Below are positions 1 through 8,457 of a DNA stretch of 48,009 bases, in pieces. The notes beneath the pieces were generated by a model. It was not told the origin of the DNA, ran no database searches, and was given only the letters and a program-made list of their open reading frames with translations. The stretch is from Myxococcales bacterium (GTDB lineage Bacteria; Myxococcota_A; UBA9042), in assembly GCA_009692425.1 (NCBI GenBank), contig SHZF01000033.1:1-48009 (forward strand), written 5' to 3'. Each line of letters opens with the position of its first letter. Position 1 is the stretch's first letter. The position numbers and the translations under genes are program-made.

Positions 1-1796
1 ACTACAAGGACCTCGTCGGCCAACCGCCGCAGGCCGACCTGAGCGCGTATGCGAAGAAGGACGCGTTCCATTCGGTGGCGTTCTCGGGCAACTACTCGGA
101 GTTGAAAGGCGGTCCCGACCTCAAACCCTACGTGTTGAAGACGGACTTGCCGGCCGTGGCCCAGACCGGCGCGTACAAGGACCTGACGGCGATTCCGCCG
201 CACGCCGTGCTCGGCAAGTCGTGCGGCACGGGCCTGGTGATCAAGGGCTTCGCGGCCGACGGCTCGTACGAGTGCGTCAAGAGCATGGACCCGAACGACC
301 TGCCGGCCGACGGCATCGACGAAATCTCCAACAAGCTGATCTTCAACCAGTTCGTTGATTCGGTGGCGGGCAAGACCAACATCCCAATCCTCGACAACAA
401 CCCGGGCGGCTCGTTGGACGCGATCGACTTCCCCGACATCGGCATCGCGCAGAAGCTGACCATCGTCGTCGACATTGCGAACTCGAACGTCGCCAAGCTC
501 GCCGTCTACATCGAAGACCCCAACAAGCAATCGTACACGCTGTATGCCGGGGCGAGCGCGGGCGGCACGTTGGTGACGAGCTATCCCGACCCGACGAAGC
601 CGGTGTCGGGCGACCTGCTGTCGTGGCTCGGCAAGAACCCGAAGGGCAAGTGGACGCTCAAGGTCGTCGATTCCGAATTCATGAACAACGCCGCCGACGG
701 CGCGATCAACAAGTGGAGCATCAACCTGCAGACGCTGTCGAACAAGAAGATCCAGGTCAAGGGCGACCTGATCGTCGATGGCACGTTGCAGGTAGGCGGC
801 ACCACCGGCGGAATCTCAGGCCCGGTGACGTTCAAAGACTTCGTGAGCTACGAGAACAGTTGGTGCCCCGCGCAACCCAATGGTGACCGCTCGATGGTGT
901 TGGGCGGCATCTGCACCCCAGGTGTCGGCAGCAGCAGAGACTGGCCAAGCGCAATCGCCTACTGCCACGCCAAGAAGGCCGACGTCTGCTCGGGCTCACA
1001 GTCTTTGGTTCTGCGACGCTTGGGCGCACTGGGCAACTACACTTCATGGTCGAACTGGACCAACTCCTACGCCGACAACGATTCGGGACTGTGGCACGAA
1101 GCTGTCGGCCCCATGGGCGACGACCACAGCACGGGCGCATCGGGCATGGCACCTTGCTGCTACAACGTCACACCCAAGCGGAGCACCGATCAGATCGTCA
1201 AGATCAACCCAAGCGATGTCGGCATCCGTGCTGTGTTCATTCACAACGTCGCCGATGTCACCTTTGGTTATGCGGCGACTTACTGTGCGACTCTGAACGC
1301 CGACCTGTGCAACCGGTCGGAGATGGTCACGCTGCGCACGGCGGGGAAGATTTCGGCCAACTTTTTCTGGGCCAACAGCGCTGACGATACCGATGGCCAA
1401 TCCGACTTTGGCGCAGCCGGCAGCGGGGCGACCACGCCTAACAACGTCAACTTTGACGACCACCAAGGCGCATTCGCCTGCTGCGCTCAAGGCGGCGACC
1501 GCACCACTTTGGCCTGCCCCGCTGGCTCTACCGACCAGAGCGGCGTTTGCGTGACCAAAGTCAACAACTCGGGCAACATCTTTGTCAATGCGGCCAAAGA
1601 CTGCGCAACCACCGGCGGCCACCTGTGCACGGTGTCGCAGAACTACAAACTGCGCTCAGTCGGCTTCATCACCGGCGGCGGCACCTGGTCCTCGAACATG
1701 GAGGACTGCGACGGGGCGAGCAGTTCATGCGGCAACGGCAGCGTGGGCGATGACCTCAACCCCAACGCGACGTTTACGTACGCCTGCTGCCTCTAA
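1..1796 (+). CDS. Exported P-domain protein with three Cys-rich C-terminal modules (5' partial)
   Basis: The reading frame is open from base 3, so the gene starts before the window; an internal GTG at 75 is probably not the start. The first residues carry repeats of the form AFSGNYSEL and AQTGAYKDL, like spacer repeats of fibre proteins, followed by a CGTGLV motif. Next comes a proprotein-convertase P-like beta-domain (about bases 360-750) with the motif GKNPKGKWTL. The rest is three tandem modules (about 850-1160, 1190-1480, 1500-1793). Each has a Cys followed about seven residues later by D/L-V/L-C, an aromatic/Asp-rich middle and a closing CC. This layout resembles C-type-lectin or formylglycine-enzyme-like folds, but that is inference. 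It shares domains with the genes at 32682-35081 and 25918-27501. It is probably secreted or on the cell surface; the export signal lies outside the window. Confidence 0.8.
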   Translation, partial: YKDLVGQPPQADLSAYAKKDAFHSVAFSGNYSELKGGPDLKPYVLKTDLPAVAQTGAYKDLTAIPPHAVLGKSCGTGLVIKGFAADGSYECVKSMDPNDLPADGIDEISNKLIFNQFVDSVAGKTNIPILDNNPGGSLDAIDFPDIGIAQKLTIVVDIANSNVAKLAVYIEDPNKQSYTLYAGASAGGTLVTSYPDPTKPVSGDLLSWLGKNPKGKWTLKVVDSEFMNNAADGAINKWSINLQTLSNKKIQVKGDLIVDGTLQVGGTTGGISGPVTFKDFVSYENSWCPAQPNGDRSMVLGGICTPGVGSSRDWPSAIAYCHAKKADVCSGSQSLVLRRLGALGNYTSWSNWTNSYADNDSGLWHEAVGPMGDDHSTGASGMAPCCYNVTPKRSTDQIVKINPSDVGIRAVFIHNVADVTFGYAATYCATLNADLCNRSEMVTLRTAGKISANFFWANSADDTDGQSDFGAAGSGATTPNNVNFDDHQGAFACCAQGGDRTTLACPAGSTDQSGVCVTKVNNSGNIFVNAAKDCATTGGHLCTVSQNYKLRSVGFITGGGTWSSNMEDCDGASSSCGNGSVGDDLNPNATFTYACCL

Positions 1797-2001
1797 CCCA
1801 CGCCACCCAGATGCTGGGCCACTTGGCGAACCGGCCAGATTTTGTACACCAAAGAGTCGGCTGCGAGTGCCGAAGTCTGGATAATGCAGAGTTCCATCTG
1901 GCAACTGACAGTGCCGCCACGAGCACGCGATCCAGATTCGCGCACTTGCCCAATTGACGGGAGGATCAACTCGTGATCTCTTGCGGTTGCAGGAGGGCAC
2001 G
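1797..2001. other. Intergenic region before the transposase relic
   Basis: About 200 bases separate the stop of the first gene from the transposase relic. I see no gene. The stretch is slightly less GC-rich than its surroundings and carries related words such as agtctggataatgcagag and ccatctggcaactg. These could be a decayed insertion-sequence end, but I could not pair them into clear inverted repeats. Confidence 0.4.
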
Positions 2002-2100
2002 ATGGGCAGGGCGTTATCGGAAGACGTACGGGAACGGGCGGTTCAGGCGTACGAGGAAGGCGACGGCACCAGAGAGGAAATCGCTGCGCGGGGCTTCGAC
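2002..2100 (+). pseudogene. IS630-type transposase N-terminal relic
   Basis: An ATG at 2002, preceded by a good ribosome binding site (aggaggg at about 1990), opens a frame whose first 30 residues read like the helix-turn-helix N-terminus of IS630-family transposases: MGRALSEDVRERAVQAY, then EGDGTREEIAAR. The similarity stops near base 2090, and the 3' end of the opposing diguanylate cyclase gene begins at 2128. No catalytic DDE part exists here, so only about a tenth of a transposase remains. It is a relic of an insertion later removed or overwritten. Family assignment is from motif memory. Confidence 0.65.
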
Positions 2101-2127
2101 GAGGATGGCACAGCCCAGGGTATCCGG

Positions 2128-3630
2128 CTACGCCTGCGGGGCAGCCTTGGGCCCGGGTCCACCGCCCAGCCACGCCACCACACAATTGCGCCCGGCCGAC
2201 TTTGCCGCGTACAGCGACTGGTCGGCACGATCGATCAGGTCGCGCGGCGTGCCCGCATCTTGGGGATGGCACGCGACCCCGACGCTGACGGTCACCTGGC
2301 CGATGGGTCCGACCGGCGTCGCACCGAAGTCCGCCTGGGCAATCGCCTGGCGCAGGCGTTCTGCGACATCGACGGCGCCGACTCGCGTCGTCCCCGGCAG
2401 GATGACGGCGAACTCCTCACCGCCGTAGCGGGCCAGCACGTCGGATTGGCGCATGTGCCCCTGCAGCGCGGCCGCCACCTGCTTGAGCACGGCGTCGCCG
2501 GCGAGGTGGCCGAAGCGGTCGTTGAGGCGCTTGAAAAAATCCACGTCGAGCATCAAGAGGCTGACGGGCTCGCGCGGCCCGGCTTGTGTGGCAGCGGCGT
2601 CGGCGGCGGGCTCGTTCGCAGGAGGCTCCGCAGGCGCCGCTTCTTCCGCTGCCGGCGCATGGCCGACGAGCGACTCGAGCGACTCGACGAAATGACGGCG
2701 GTTGTGCACGTTCGTCAGCGCATCCACACGCGCCAGGCGGGCCAGCGCATCGACGGCCTCTTGCAGGCGTGCGTTGAGCGCAATGAGTTCGTCGTTCTTG
2801 CGTTGGACCTCGGCCGAGCGCTCCTGCACCTTGCGCTCGAGGTCCTGCGTCCACGATTGAATCTGGCGCGCCATCGAATTGAACGTCTCCGCCAGACGCC
2901 CCAATTCGTCGTCTTGCGTGAGCTCGGCGCGCGCATCGAGGTGCCCGGCCTCGATGGCTTCGGCGGCACCGGCGAGCTTGTGCAGGGGAAAGACGACCAT
3001 CCGCGACAGGCCGAGGTACAGCGTCACGGCGATGGCGCCCGCGAAGCCCAAGCCGACCGCGACGAGGATGCGGCGCACCAGACCGATGTCGGCCTCGACG
3101 GCGCGCAGGTCGAACGTCGCCACCAGCGTGCCCCAGCGCAGCCCGGAGACGGCAGGCGTCGACATCGACAACGTGGGCGTGTCGGGCGTGCCCACCACCT
3201 CCCACAGTGCCAACGGCGAGCGCACGGCCCGGCGCTCGAACGAGTCCACCGCTGGCAGGCCCGCCACGCGCCGGTCGGGGTCGACGCTGGCGTGCGCAAT
3301 CACGGCCCCTTCGACATCGAGCATCGCGACGTGCCGCATGCCCATGTGCGGTTCGCCGGCCCGCACGACTTCGGCGAGATAGTCGTCGAGGCGTTCAAGT
3401 GCGTTGACCGACAGTGCCATTGCGCACGGCACGGCGAGCGAACCGAGCAAGGCCGCGGCCCGCTCGCGCGCCTCTTGGCGGTACGTGTGCGCCATGCCTT
3501 CGAGCAGCAGCCCGCCGCCGGCGCCCGAGGTTACGAGCAGCAACCCGGCGGCCAGCAGCGCCAGTCGCGTGCCGATACCGCGACCGCGGCGCACGAGGCG
3601 TGGCGCGGGTGGTGTCGAGGCCAGCGTCAC
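2128..3630 (-). CDS. Membrane-bound diguanylate cyclase (HAMP-GGDEF)
   Basis: Makes cyclic di-GMP from two GTP at the cytoplasmic membrane. Layout of the 500 residues: TM1 at about 20-44, a periplasmic sensing region at about 45-187, TM2 at about 188-208, HAMP at 209-262, coiled coil at 262-300, and a GGDEF domain from about 303. The active-site signature is GGEEF (403-407). An RQSD I-site lies five residues before it, so the enzyme is probably product-inhibited. An Ala/Pro/Glu-rich insert of about 30 residues (324-354) interrupts the GGDEF domain. The GTG start at 3630 directly follows the stop of the upstream binding-protein gene, indicating translational coupling. The periplasmic part probably senses the state of that binding protein. 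Confidence 0.92.
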   Translation of the reverse strand: MTLASTPPAPRLVRRGRGIGTRLALLAAGLLLVTSGAGGGLLLEGMAHTYRQEARERAAALLGSLAVPCAMALSVNALERLDDYLAEVVRAGEPHMGMRHVAMLDVEGAVIAHASVDPDRRVAGLPAVDSFERRAVRSPLALWEVVGTPDTPTLSMSTPAVSGLRWGTLVATFDLRAVEADIGLVRRILVAVGLGFAGAIAVTLYLGLSRMVVFPLHKLAGAAEAIEAGHLDARAELTQDDELGRLAETFNSMARQIQSWTQDLERKVQERSAEVQRKNDELIALNARLQEAVDALARLARVDALTNVHNRRHFVESLESLVGHAPAAEEAAPAEPPANEPAADAAATQAGPREPVSLLMLDVDFFKRLNDRFGHLAGDAVLKQVAAALQGHMRQSDVLARYGGEEFAVILPGTTRVGAVDVAERLRQAIAQADFGATPVGPIGQVTVSVGVACHPQDAGTPRDLIDRADQSLYAAKSAGRNCVVAWLGGGPGPKAAPQA

Positions 3631-4692
3631 TCAGGGCCCCGTTGGCGCGCCGGGTAGCGGCTGCGGCGCGAATCCGAGCTCGCCCGGGCGCAGGTGAGGT
3701 TCGACCCGCTGGAGCACGGCGCGCACTGCGTCGTAGTCGCCATCGACGGCCGGAATCCACCCGTTGACGCCGTCCGTTGCCGCCAGCACGACGCGCCCGA
3801 CGTGCGAGCGCGTGTTCAACCGATGGAATGCTGCCGCGACCTTGGCCGCTACGCCCGCGGGCAAGCCGGGCCGGGCACACAGCGCGTCGTAGGGGATGCG
3901 GCCCGCCTTGTGCAGGATGCGCACGGCGCCGATCGCTGCCATTCCGCCTTTGCTCTCGCGCACCTTGGTCAGTGCGCCCGACGACACCGCGGCTGCATCG
4001 ACCTGGCCCGAGGCGACCAACTCGACCGCACGCTCGTGGGTGCCGGCCTCGACCAGTTGGCCCAGGTCGCGGCGCGGGTCGAGGCCTTGGCTGAGAAACG
4101 CGTCGTACGGAAACAGGAAGCCCGCCGTCGAGAGCTTGTCGACGTACGCGAAGCTGCGGCGCCGCAGGTCGGCGAGTTGGCGCGCTGGGTCGCGAGTCCG
4201 CACGATGATGAACGACGAGTACGCCGGCGCACCGTATGTCAGCGTGCGTGCCAGCAGGCGGAGATCGGGCATCCGGCGCCGGGCGATGACGTACGACAGT
4301 GGGGAGAACAGGGCGAGGTCCACCTGGCCCGCTTCGACCTGTGCGATGAGGTCGCCATATTCGCGCGCCGGCACGATCTCGACCGGCACGCGCAGCGTCG
4401 TGCTCATGTGCTCGGCAAGTTTAGAAAACTGCTGGCGGATTTCGCCCGGCGCGTTGTAGGGCGTGATCCCGAATCGCAGGCGCCGACCGCCCGTTGGGAA
4501 GGCATCGGCGGCGATCCGCAGGTCGAGGTCGTCGCGCGGTTCCGAGGCCGTGGCGGCGACCGCCAGCGTGCCGCTGCGGGCGGGCGCGGCAGGCTCACAC
4601 GCCAGCGTCGAGAGCGCGCACAGGACGCTCACGACGCTCACGACGCACGGGACGCACAGGGCGGCGAACGGGGCGGGCAGCGGGTGGTGCAT
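3631..4692 (-). CDS. PhnD-like phosphate/phosphonate-type substrate-binding lipoprotein
   Basis: Periplasmic substrate-binding protein of the phosphate/phosphite/phosphonate (PhnD-like) family, about 353 residues from the ATG at 4692. The open frame continues to 4752, but the later start gives a proper signal sequence ending in the lipobox STLAC. Family hallmarks are the opening beta-strand RLRFGITPYN, the segment QVDLALFSPLSYV, and a helix-rich second lobe with DAAAVSSGAL. No permease or ATPase gene accompanies it. Its stop abuts the start of the diguanylate cyclase, so it more likely acts as the ligand-binding subunit of a sensory pair than in uptake. The ligand is unknown. Confidence 0.88.
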   Translation of the reverse strand: MHHPLPAPFAALCVPCVVSVVSVLCALSTLACEPAAPARSGTLAVAATASEPRDDLDLRIAADAFPTGGRRLRFGITPYNAPGEIRQQFSKLAEHMSTTLRVPVEIVPAREYGDLIAQVEAGQVDLALFSPLSYVIARRRMPDLRLLARTLTYGAPAYSSFIIVRTRDPARQLADLRRRSFAYVDKLSTAGFLFPYDAFLSQGLDPRRDLGQLVEAGTHERAVELVASGQVDAAAVSSGALTKVRESKGGMAAIGAVRILHKAGRIPYDALCARPGLPAGVAAKVAAAFHRLNTRSHVGRVVLAATDGVNGWIPAVDGDYDAVRAVLQRVEPHLRPGELGFAPQPLPGAPTGP

Positions 4693-4807
4693 CAGGCGCC
4701 GACGAGCGTGGCACGCGGGCTGCGGTGGGGTCAAGCGTGATCCGCGGGGCACCGATTGCGCTCCATGCCAGCTTGTCGCGCCCGCCGCTCCCGCATAGGC
4801 TCCTTGC

Positions 4808-7066
4808 GTGGCATCCCCCTCCGATCCGGTCTCGCCGCCGCGCGCGCCGCCCGCTGCGGCGGCAGTCGGTTTCCGTCGAGTGCCCGCCTGGCTCGCCGCG
4901 CCCCTGCGGCCGAGCGCCCACGCGGTCGCCGTCCTTGCGGTGCTGTGGGGCTGGCGGGGCCTGGCGTGGTGGCTGCGCGTTGCCCTCGGCCAGCCTGAAG
5001 CGCGCCCCTACGACGCCGTGAAGGGACTCGCCTGGGACGCCGCACTTGCGTTCGCCGCGGTCGCCGTGGCGCGTTTTGGTGGCCTGCTGTGCACACCGGT
5101 GGACCCGATGGACACGGCGCGCCGACTGCGCCTCGGCGGCCGGCGCCCGGCGCAGGATGGCGTCGCCGCCGCCACGGGGAGTGCGCTGGTCGGCGCGGCC
5201 ACGCTGGCGGCGCTCTACAGCACGGTCGTGCGCGCACTGGATGCCGCCTATTGCTACCTGGTGCAGTCGCACTGGTCAGCCGACGGCTTTCTGTACGTCG
5301 ATCTCGGCTGGGCCGGGCGCCTGCTCGACCCCGCCGCGTTCGGCTTGCTGGGCAGCAGCCTCGCTGTCGGCTGGTTCATGGTCGCTGCGTTGCGCTACGA
5401 GGCCCGCGCAGCCACCGAGCGCGCGGGGCCGTGGCCCGCCTGGCCGCGCCGCGTCGGGTTCGCCGTCGCGGCGCTGGCGTTGGCCGCGGCTGGCTGGGCC
5501 GTACGCGACGGCGTACGCTACCCTGCTGAGCTGTATGAACTGCGGCTGCTGCCCGAGGTCAACTTCGCACGCCAGGCCTGGATCTGGACCCACAACCCGT
5601 CCGCGCTCGCGACCGAACCGCCCGCCTTGCCCGAACTCCAGCGCCGCCAGTTCATCGTGGCCGGCCTGTTGCCCGAGACGCCGCCCGACCCGCGCCACCC
5701 GCTGGCGCAGAAGTTCCTCGCCGAAGTGCCTCTGCCTCTGCGCGGCATCGACCTGGCGCAGCGGCCCAACGTCGTCATCACTCTCGTCGAGTCGCTGAAC
5801 CGCTTGTTCGTGCATGAGTTGTCGGGCCACTACCGCGGCGTGATGCCCGAGCTTGGCCAACTCACGCACCAGATGACCGTGGCCGACCACTATTGGGGCA
5901 CGAGTTCGCCGACCATCGCCGGGCTCATCACCGCGCTGTGCAGTCTGCACCCACCCAGCCATCCGCGCGACCTCGCCGTCGGAGAACTCGCCGACGGCAA
6001 CACGGCCTACGCATGCCTGCCCGACCTGCTGCGCCAGCGCGGCTACCGCACCGTGTTCGTCCAATCGACGTCGAAGGACGTGATGGGGCTTGAACATTTC
6101 CTGCGCACCCACGGCATCGACGAGGTACACGCCCGCCAGGACTTCGACCGGCGCTTTCCGGGCCGGAGCGACGGGCCGTGGGGCATGCACGACGACGCCT
6201 TGGTCGAGTACACGCGCGTGGAAATCGAGCGGCTCGAACGGCTGCAACGGGAGGATGGTCGGCCGTTCCTGCTGGTCCACATGACGGTCGACAGCCACGA
6301 CCCCGGCATGGCACAAGATGGCATCGAACTGCCTGCCGAAGTGACGGAGGTTCCGGCTGGCGGCGCGCGGCAACTGCTGACCGCGTACCATGCGACCGAC
6401 AAGGCCCTCGGTGACCTCGGCCGTTTCGTGCTGGCGCCGGGCCGCCGCGAGCGCACACTGTGGCTGCTGACGGGCGACCACGGGCAGTTCAACACCATCA
6501 ACAGCCGGCCCCTGTTCCCGACGCCGCGCGATGCCTGGCCGTTTGCGCCGCTGCCGTTGCTTATCCACGACCCGCGCCACGACCTGCCGCCGCGCGTCGA
6601 CGTGTTGTGCGGCACCCAGGACCTCGCGCCGACCGTGCTGCACCTGCTTGGACTGACCGACGTGAAGCACAGCATGAGCGGCCACAGCCTGTTCGGCAGT
6701 CGGAGCGACTACCCGGTGCTGGTGGGGCGAATCGGCGCGCGCTTTGCCTTTCTGGCGATGGAGACGGCGCAGAACACCTTGCCGATCGGCGAGGTGCGCA
6801 ACCGCTGCCGGATCAAGCAGCGCATCTTGAGGGACGGACTCGAACTGATCGACGCGTGTGCGCTGGTGGCGTGGCTCGACTGGCAGGACGCGCTGTGGGA
6901 TGGCAAGTTCTTGTTTCCGCGCCTGTGGTTCCAGGGTGACCGCGGCGTGAACCGGGCCGTGCTGCGGGCGGGCGTCGAGTTGAACGACGCGGAGTTGCGG
7001 TTGCGCGGCCTGCCGGCGGGGGCGACGGAGCAGGTCGCAGCGCCGGTGGCCGATGATGGCGAATAG
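4808..7066 (+). CDS. LtaS/OpgB-like phosphoglycerol transferase (sulfatase-fold membrane enzyme)
   Basis: 752 residues with a GTG start; no strong ribosome binding site is visible. Five predicted membrane helices (about 37-60, 72-95, 118-140, 175-195, 215-232) are followed by a large extracytoplasmic sulfatase-fold domain, the layout of lipoteichoic acid synthases and of OpgB/MdoB phosphoglycerol transferases. Likely metal and active-site residues are Glu328 in NVVITLVESL, the nucleophile Thr365 in YWGTSSPT, His497 in VDSHD, and Asp557-His558 in LLTGDHG. In Gram-negative bacteria such enzymes move phosphoglycerol or phosphoethanolamine onto glucans or lipids. The true acceptor cannot be read from sequence. 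It is divergent from the binding-protein gene, with a 115-base spacer. Confidence 0.85.
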   Translation: MASPSDPVSPPRAPPAAAAVGFRRVPAWLAAPLRPSAHAVAVLAVLWGWRGLAWWLRVALGQPEARPYDAVKGLAWDAALAFAAVAVARFGGLLCTPVDPMDTARRLRLGGRRPAQDGVAAATGSALVGAATLAALYSTVVRALDAAYCYLVQSHWSADGFLYVDLGWAGRLLDPAAFGLLGSSLAVGWFMVAALRYEARAATERAGPWPAWPRRVGFAVAALALAAAGWAVRDGVRYPAELYELRLLPEVNFARQAWIWTHNPSALATEPPALPELQRRQFIVAGLLPETPPDPRHPLAQKFLAEVPLPLRGIDLAQRPNVVITLVESLNRLFVHELSGHYRGVMPELGQLTHQMTVADHYWGTSSPTIAGLITALCSLHPPSHPRDLAVGELADGNTAYACLPDLLRQRGYRTVFVQSTSKDVMGLEHFLRTHGIDEVHARQDFDRRFPGRSDGPWGMHDDALVEYTRVEIERLERLQREDGRPFLLVHMTVDSHDPGMAQDGIELPAEVTEVPAGGARQLLTAYHATDKALGDLGRFVLAPGRRERTLWLLTGDHGQFNTINSRPLFPTPRDAWPFAPLPLLIHDPRHDLPPRVDVLCGTQDLAPTVLHLLGLTDVKHSMSGHSLFGSRSDYPVLVGRIGARFAFLAMETAQNTLPIGEVRNRCRIKQRILRDGLELIDACALVAWLDWQDALWDGKFLFPRLWFQGDRGVNRAVLRAGVELNDAELRLRGLPAGATEQVAAPVADDGE

Positions 7067-7129
7067 GGCCCGTGGCGGCGGCGGCGGCAAGCGTTGCCTC
7101 CTCCCCGCTCGGCGCAGCGGCAACCGCCC

Positions 7130-7732
7130 CTACCCCAGCACTCCCGACTCCGCCAACCGTACATCGCTCGTCTGCGTCGGGAACTTGCCCCCCATCGGCG
7201 CATAGAACACGCGCAGTCGCTCCATGTCGGCCGCCAGGTCGCCCGATGGCACCAGCAGGCCACCGAAGCCGCCGCGGCGCGTGGGGTAGTCGAGGTAGCC
7301 GAGCACGAGCGGCACGCCGGCCTGGTGGGCGATGTGGTAGAACCCCGTGCGCCAGTGGGGCTTCTTGCTGCGCGACCCGTCGGGGGCGATGGCCAGCAGC
7401 ATGTGCTGGGCGTCTTGCAGGGCCTGGGCCGCGCCCTGGACTTGGTTGCGGCCACCGCTGCGGTCAACGGGCACGCCGCCCAGTTGGCGCGCCAGCGTGC
7501 CGAACGGCGGCTTGAACAGCGACGCCTTGCCGATCCAGTGCGGCTCCATGCCGTACGACCACAAGATCGCCACGAACCAGAAAAAATCCCAGTTCGACGT
7601 GTGCGGCGAGCACACCAGCACGCCCTTGTCGGTCGCAGCGGGCGGCGGTTCGGTGCGCCAGCCGCCGAGCGCGAGCAACGAGCGGCCGAGAAAGCGTTTG
7701 ACGGGGCCGACGCGGTTCGAGACGGGCTTCAT
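7130..7732 (-). CDS. PlsC-like lysophospholipid/1-acylglycerol-3-phosphate acyltransferase
   Basis: 200 residues. The acyltransferase block I motif HX4D is HTSNWD (His44, Asp49). The third block, usually EGTR, appears as PDGSRS near residue 126, preceded by a conserved-looking GGVPVDRS. This form, with PDG in place of EGT, is typical of the short family sometimes annotated as glycerol acyltransferase. It probably transfers an acyl chain from acyl-ACP or acyl-CoA to a lysophospholipid or glycolipid at the inner membrane face. It lies convergent to the LtaS-like gene and 92 bases downstream of the Maf gene on the same strand. Confidence 0.82.
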   Translation of the reverse strand: MKPVSNRVGPVKRFLGRSLLALGGWRTEPPPAATDKGVLVCSPHTSNWDFFWFVAILWSYGMEPHWIGKASLFKPPFGTLARQLGGVPVDRSGGRNQVQGAAQALQDAQHMLLAIAPDGSRSKKPHWRTGFYHIAHQAGVPLVLGYLDYPTRRGGFGGLLVPSGDLAADMERLRVFYAPMGGKFPTQTSDVRLAESGVLG

Positions 7733-7824
7733 GCGGCCAGTACCGTAGCCAAGGTCGGCGCGCCGCGCGCGTCACCGTTCGGTCACGGCGGTTGGATCGC
7801 AAGGTGTGAACGAGCCGCACCCTC

Positions 7825-8457
7825 TTACGGCCCGACCGAGAACCCTGCTGCGCGCAACAGCCGACACACCGCCAGCAACGGCAACCCTTCGATCGCGGTG
7901 GGGTCTTCGCCTACGATGGCCTCGAAAAGCCACGGCCCCGCGGCCTCGATGCGGTAGCTGCCGGCGCAATCGAGGGGCTGGTCACGGCGCACGTAGGCGC
8001 GGGCCTCCGGTTCCGTGAGCAAGCGGACGGTCAGCGTCGTGACGTCGGTGTGCTCCCACGCGGTCCCGCCGCCGGGGCCGACGAGCGCGATCGACGTGAC
8101 GAGGTCGTGGCGCCGCCCGGCCAGCCGCAGCAACTGAGCGACGGCGGCGTCTTCCGTGCCCGGCTTGCCGAGCAGTTCGGCGTCCGCGCCGTCGCCAAGC
8201 ACGACGCCCTGGTCACCGCCGAGCACGAACGCACGGCTCCACTGCGGCAGCGTGGCGACGGCCATCGCCTTGGCGCGGGCGTGGTGGGCGATCAGGGCCC
8301 GCGCCGCCAGGCCGGCCACGGGCAGTTCGGCGTACGCAGGCTTCACGCACGCGAACTTCAGCCCCAGCCGCGCAAGTTGGGCCAGCCGCCAGCGCGACGT
8401 CGAAGCGAGCACGAGCGGGGCCGGCCCATGGGCGAGTTGCACGATCGGTGACGTCAT
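7825..8457 (-). CDS. Maf/YceF-type nucleotide pyrophosphatase (m7GTP-like)
   Basis: 210 residues from the ATG at 8457; a longer open frame reaches 8805 but lies inside the upstream gene. It starts with the Maf signature [19 protein letters not shown] and has the catalytic segment GGDQ (Asp82), where most members have GADQ or GSDQ. The C-terminal part with DCAGSYRIE and [10 protein letters not shown] matches the YceF subfamily, which hydrolyses 7-methyl-GTP and related modified nucleotides to monophosphates and pyrophosphate in the cytosol. Its ATG overlaps the stop of the upstream histidine ammonia-lyase gene (ATGA), so the two are translationally coupled. No functional link between them is known to me. 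Confidence 0.88.
   Translation of the reverse strand: MTSPIVQLAHGPAPLVLASTSRWRLAQLARLGLKFACVKPAYAELPVAGLAARALIAHHARAKAMAVATLPQWSRAFVLGGDQGVVLGDGADAELLGKPGTEDAAVAQLLRLAGRRHDLVTSIALVGPGGGTAWEHTDVTTLTVRLLTEPEARAYVRRDQPLDCAGSYRIEAAGPWLFEAIVGEDPTAIEGLPLLAVCRLLRAAGFSVGP

Noticed and set aside
5276-7123. 615-codon minus-strand open frame opposite the LtaS-like gene
   Set aside because: Antisense shadow. The plus strand has membrane helices and sulfatase active-site motifs.
7067-7129. Possible terminator hairpin between two convergent genes
   Set aside because: The GC-rich words ggcaagcgttgcc and gcggcaaccgcc can pair in several ways, but there is no T-run and no single stable stem stands out.
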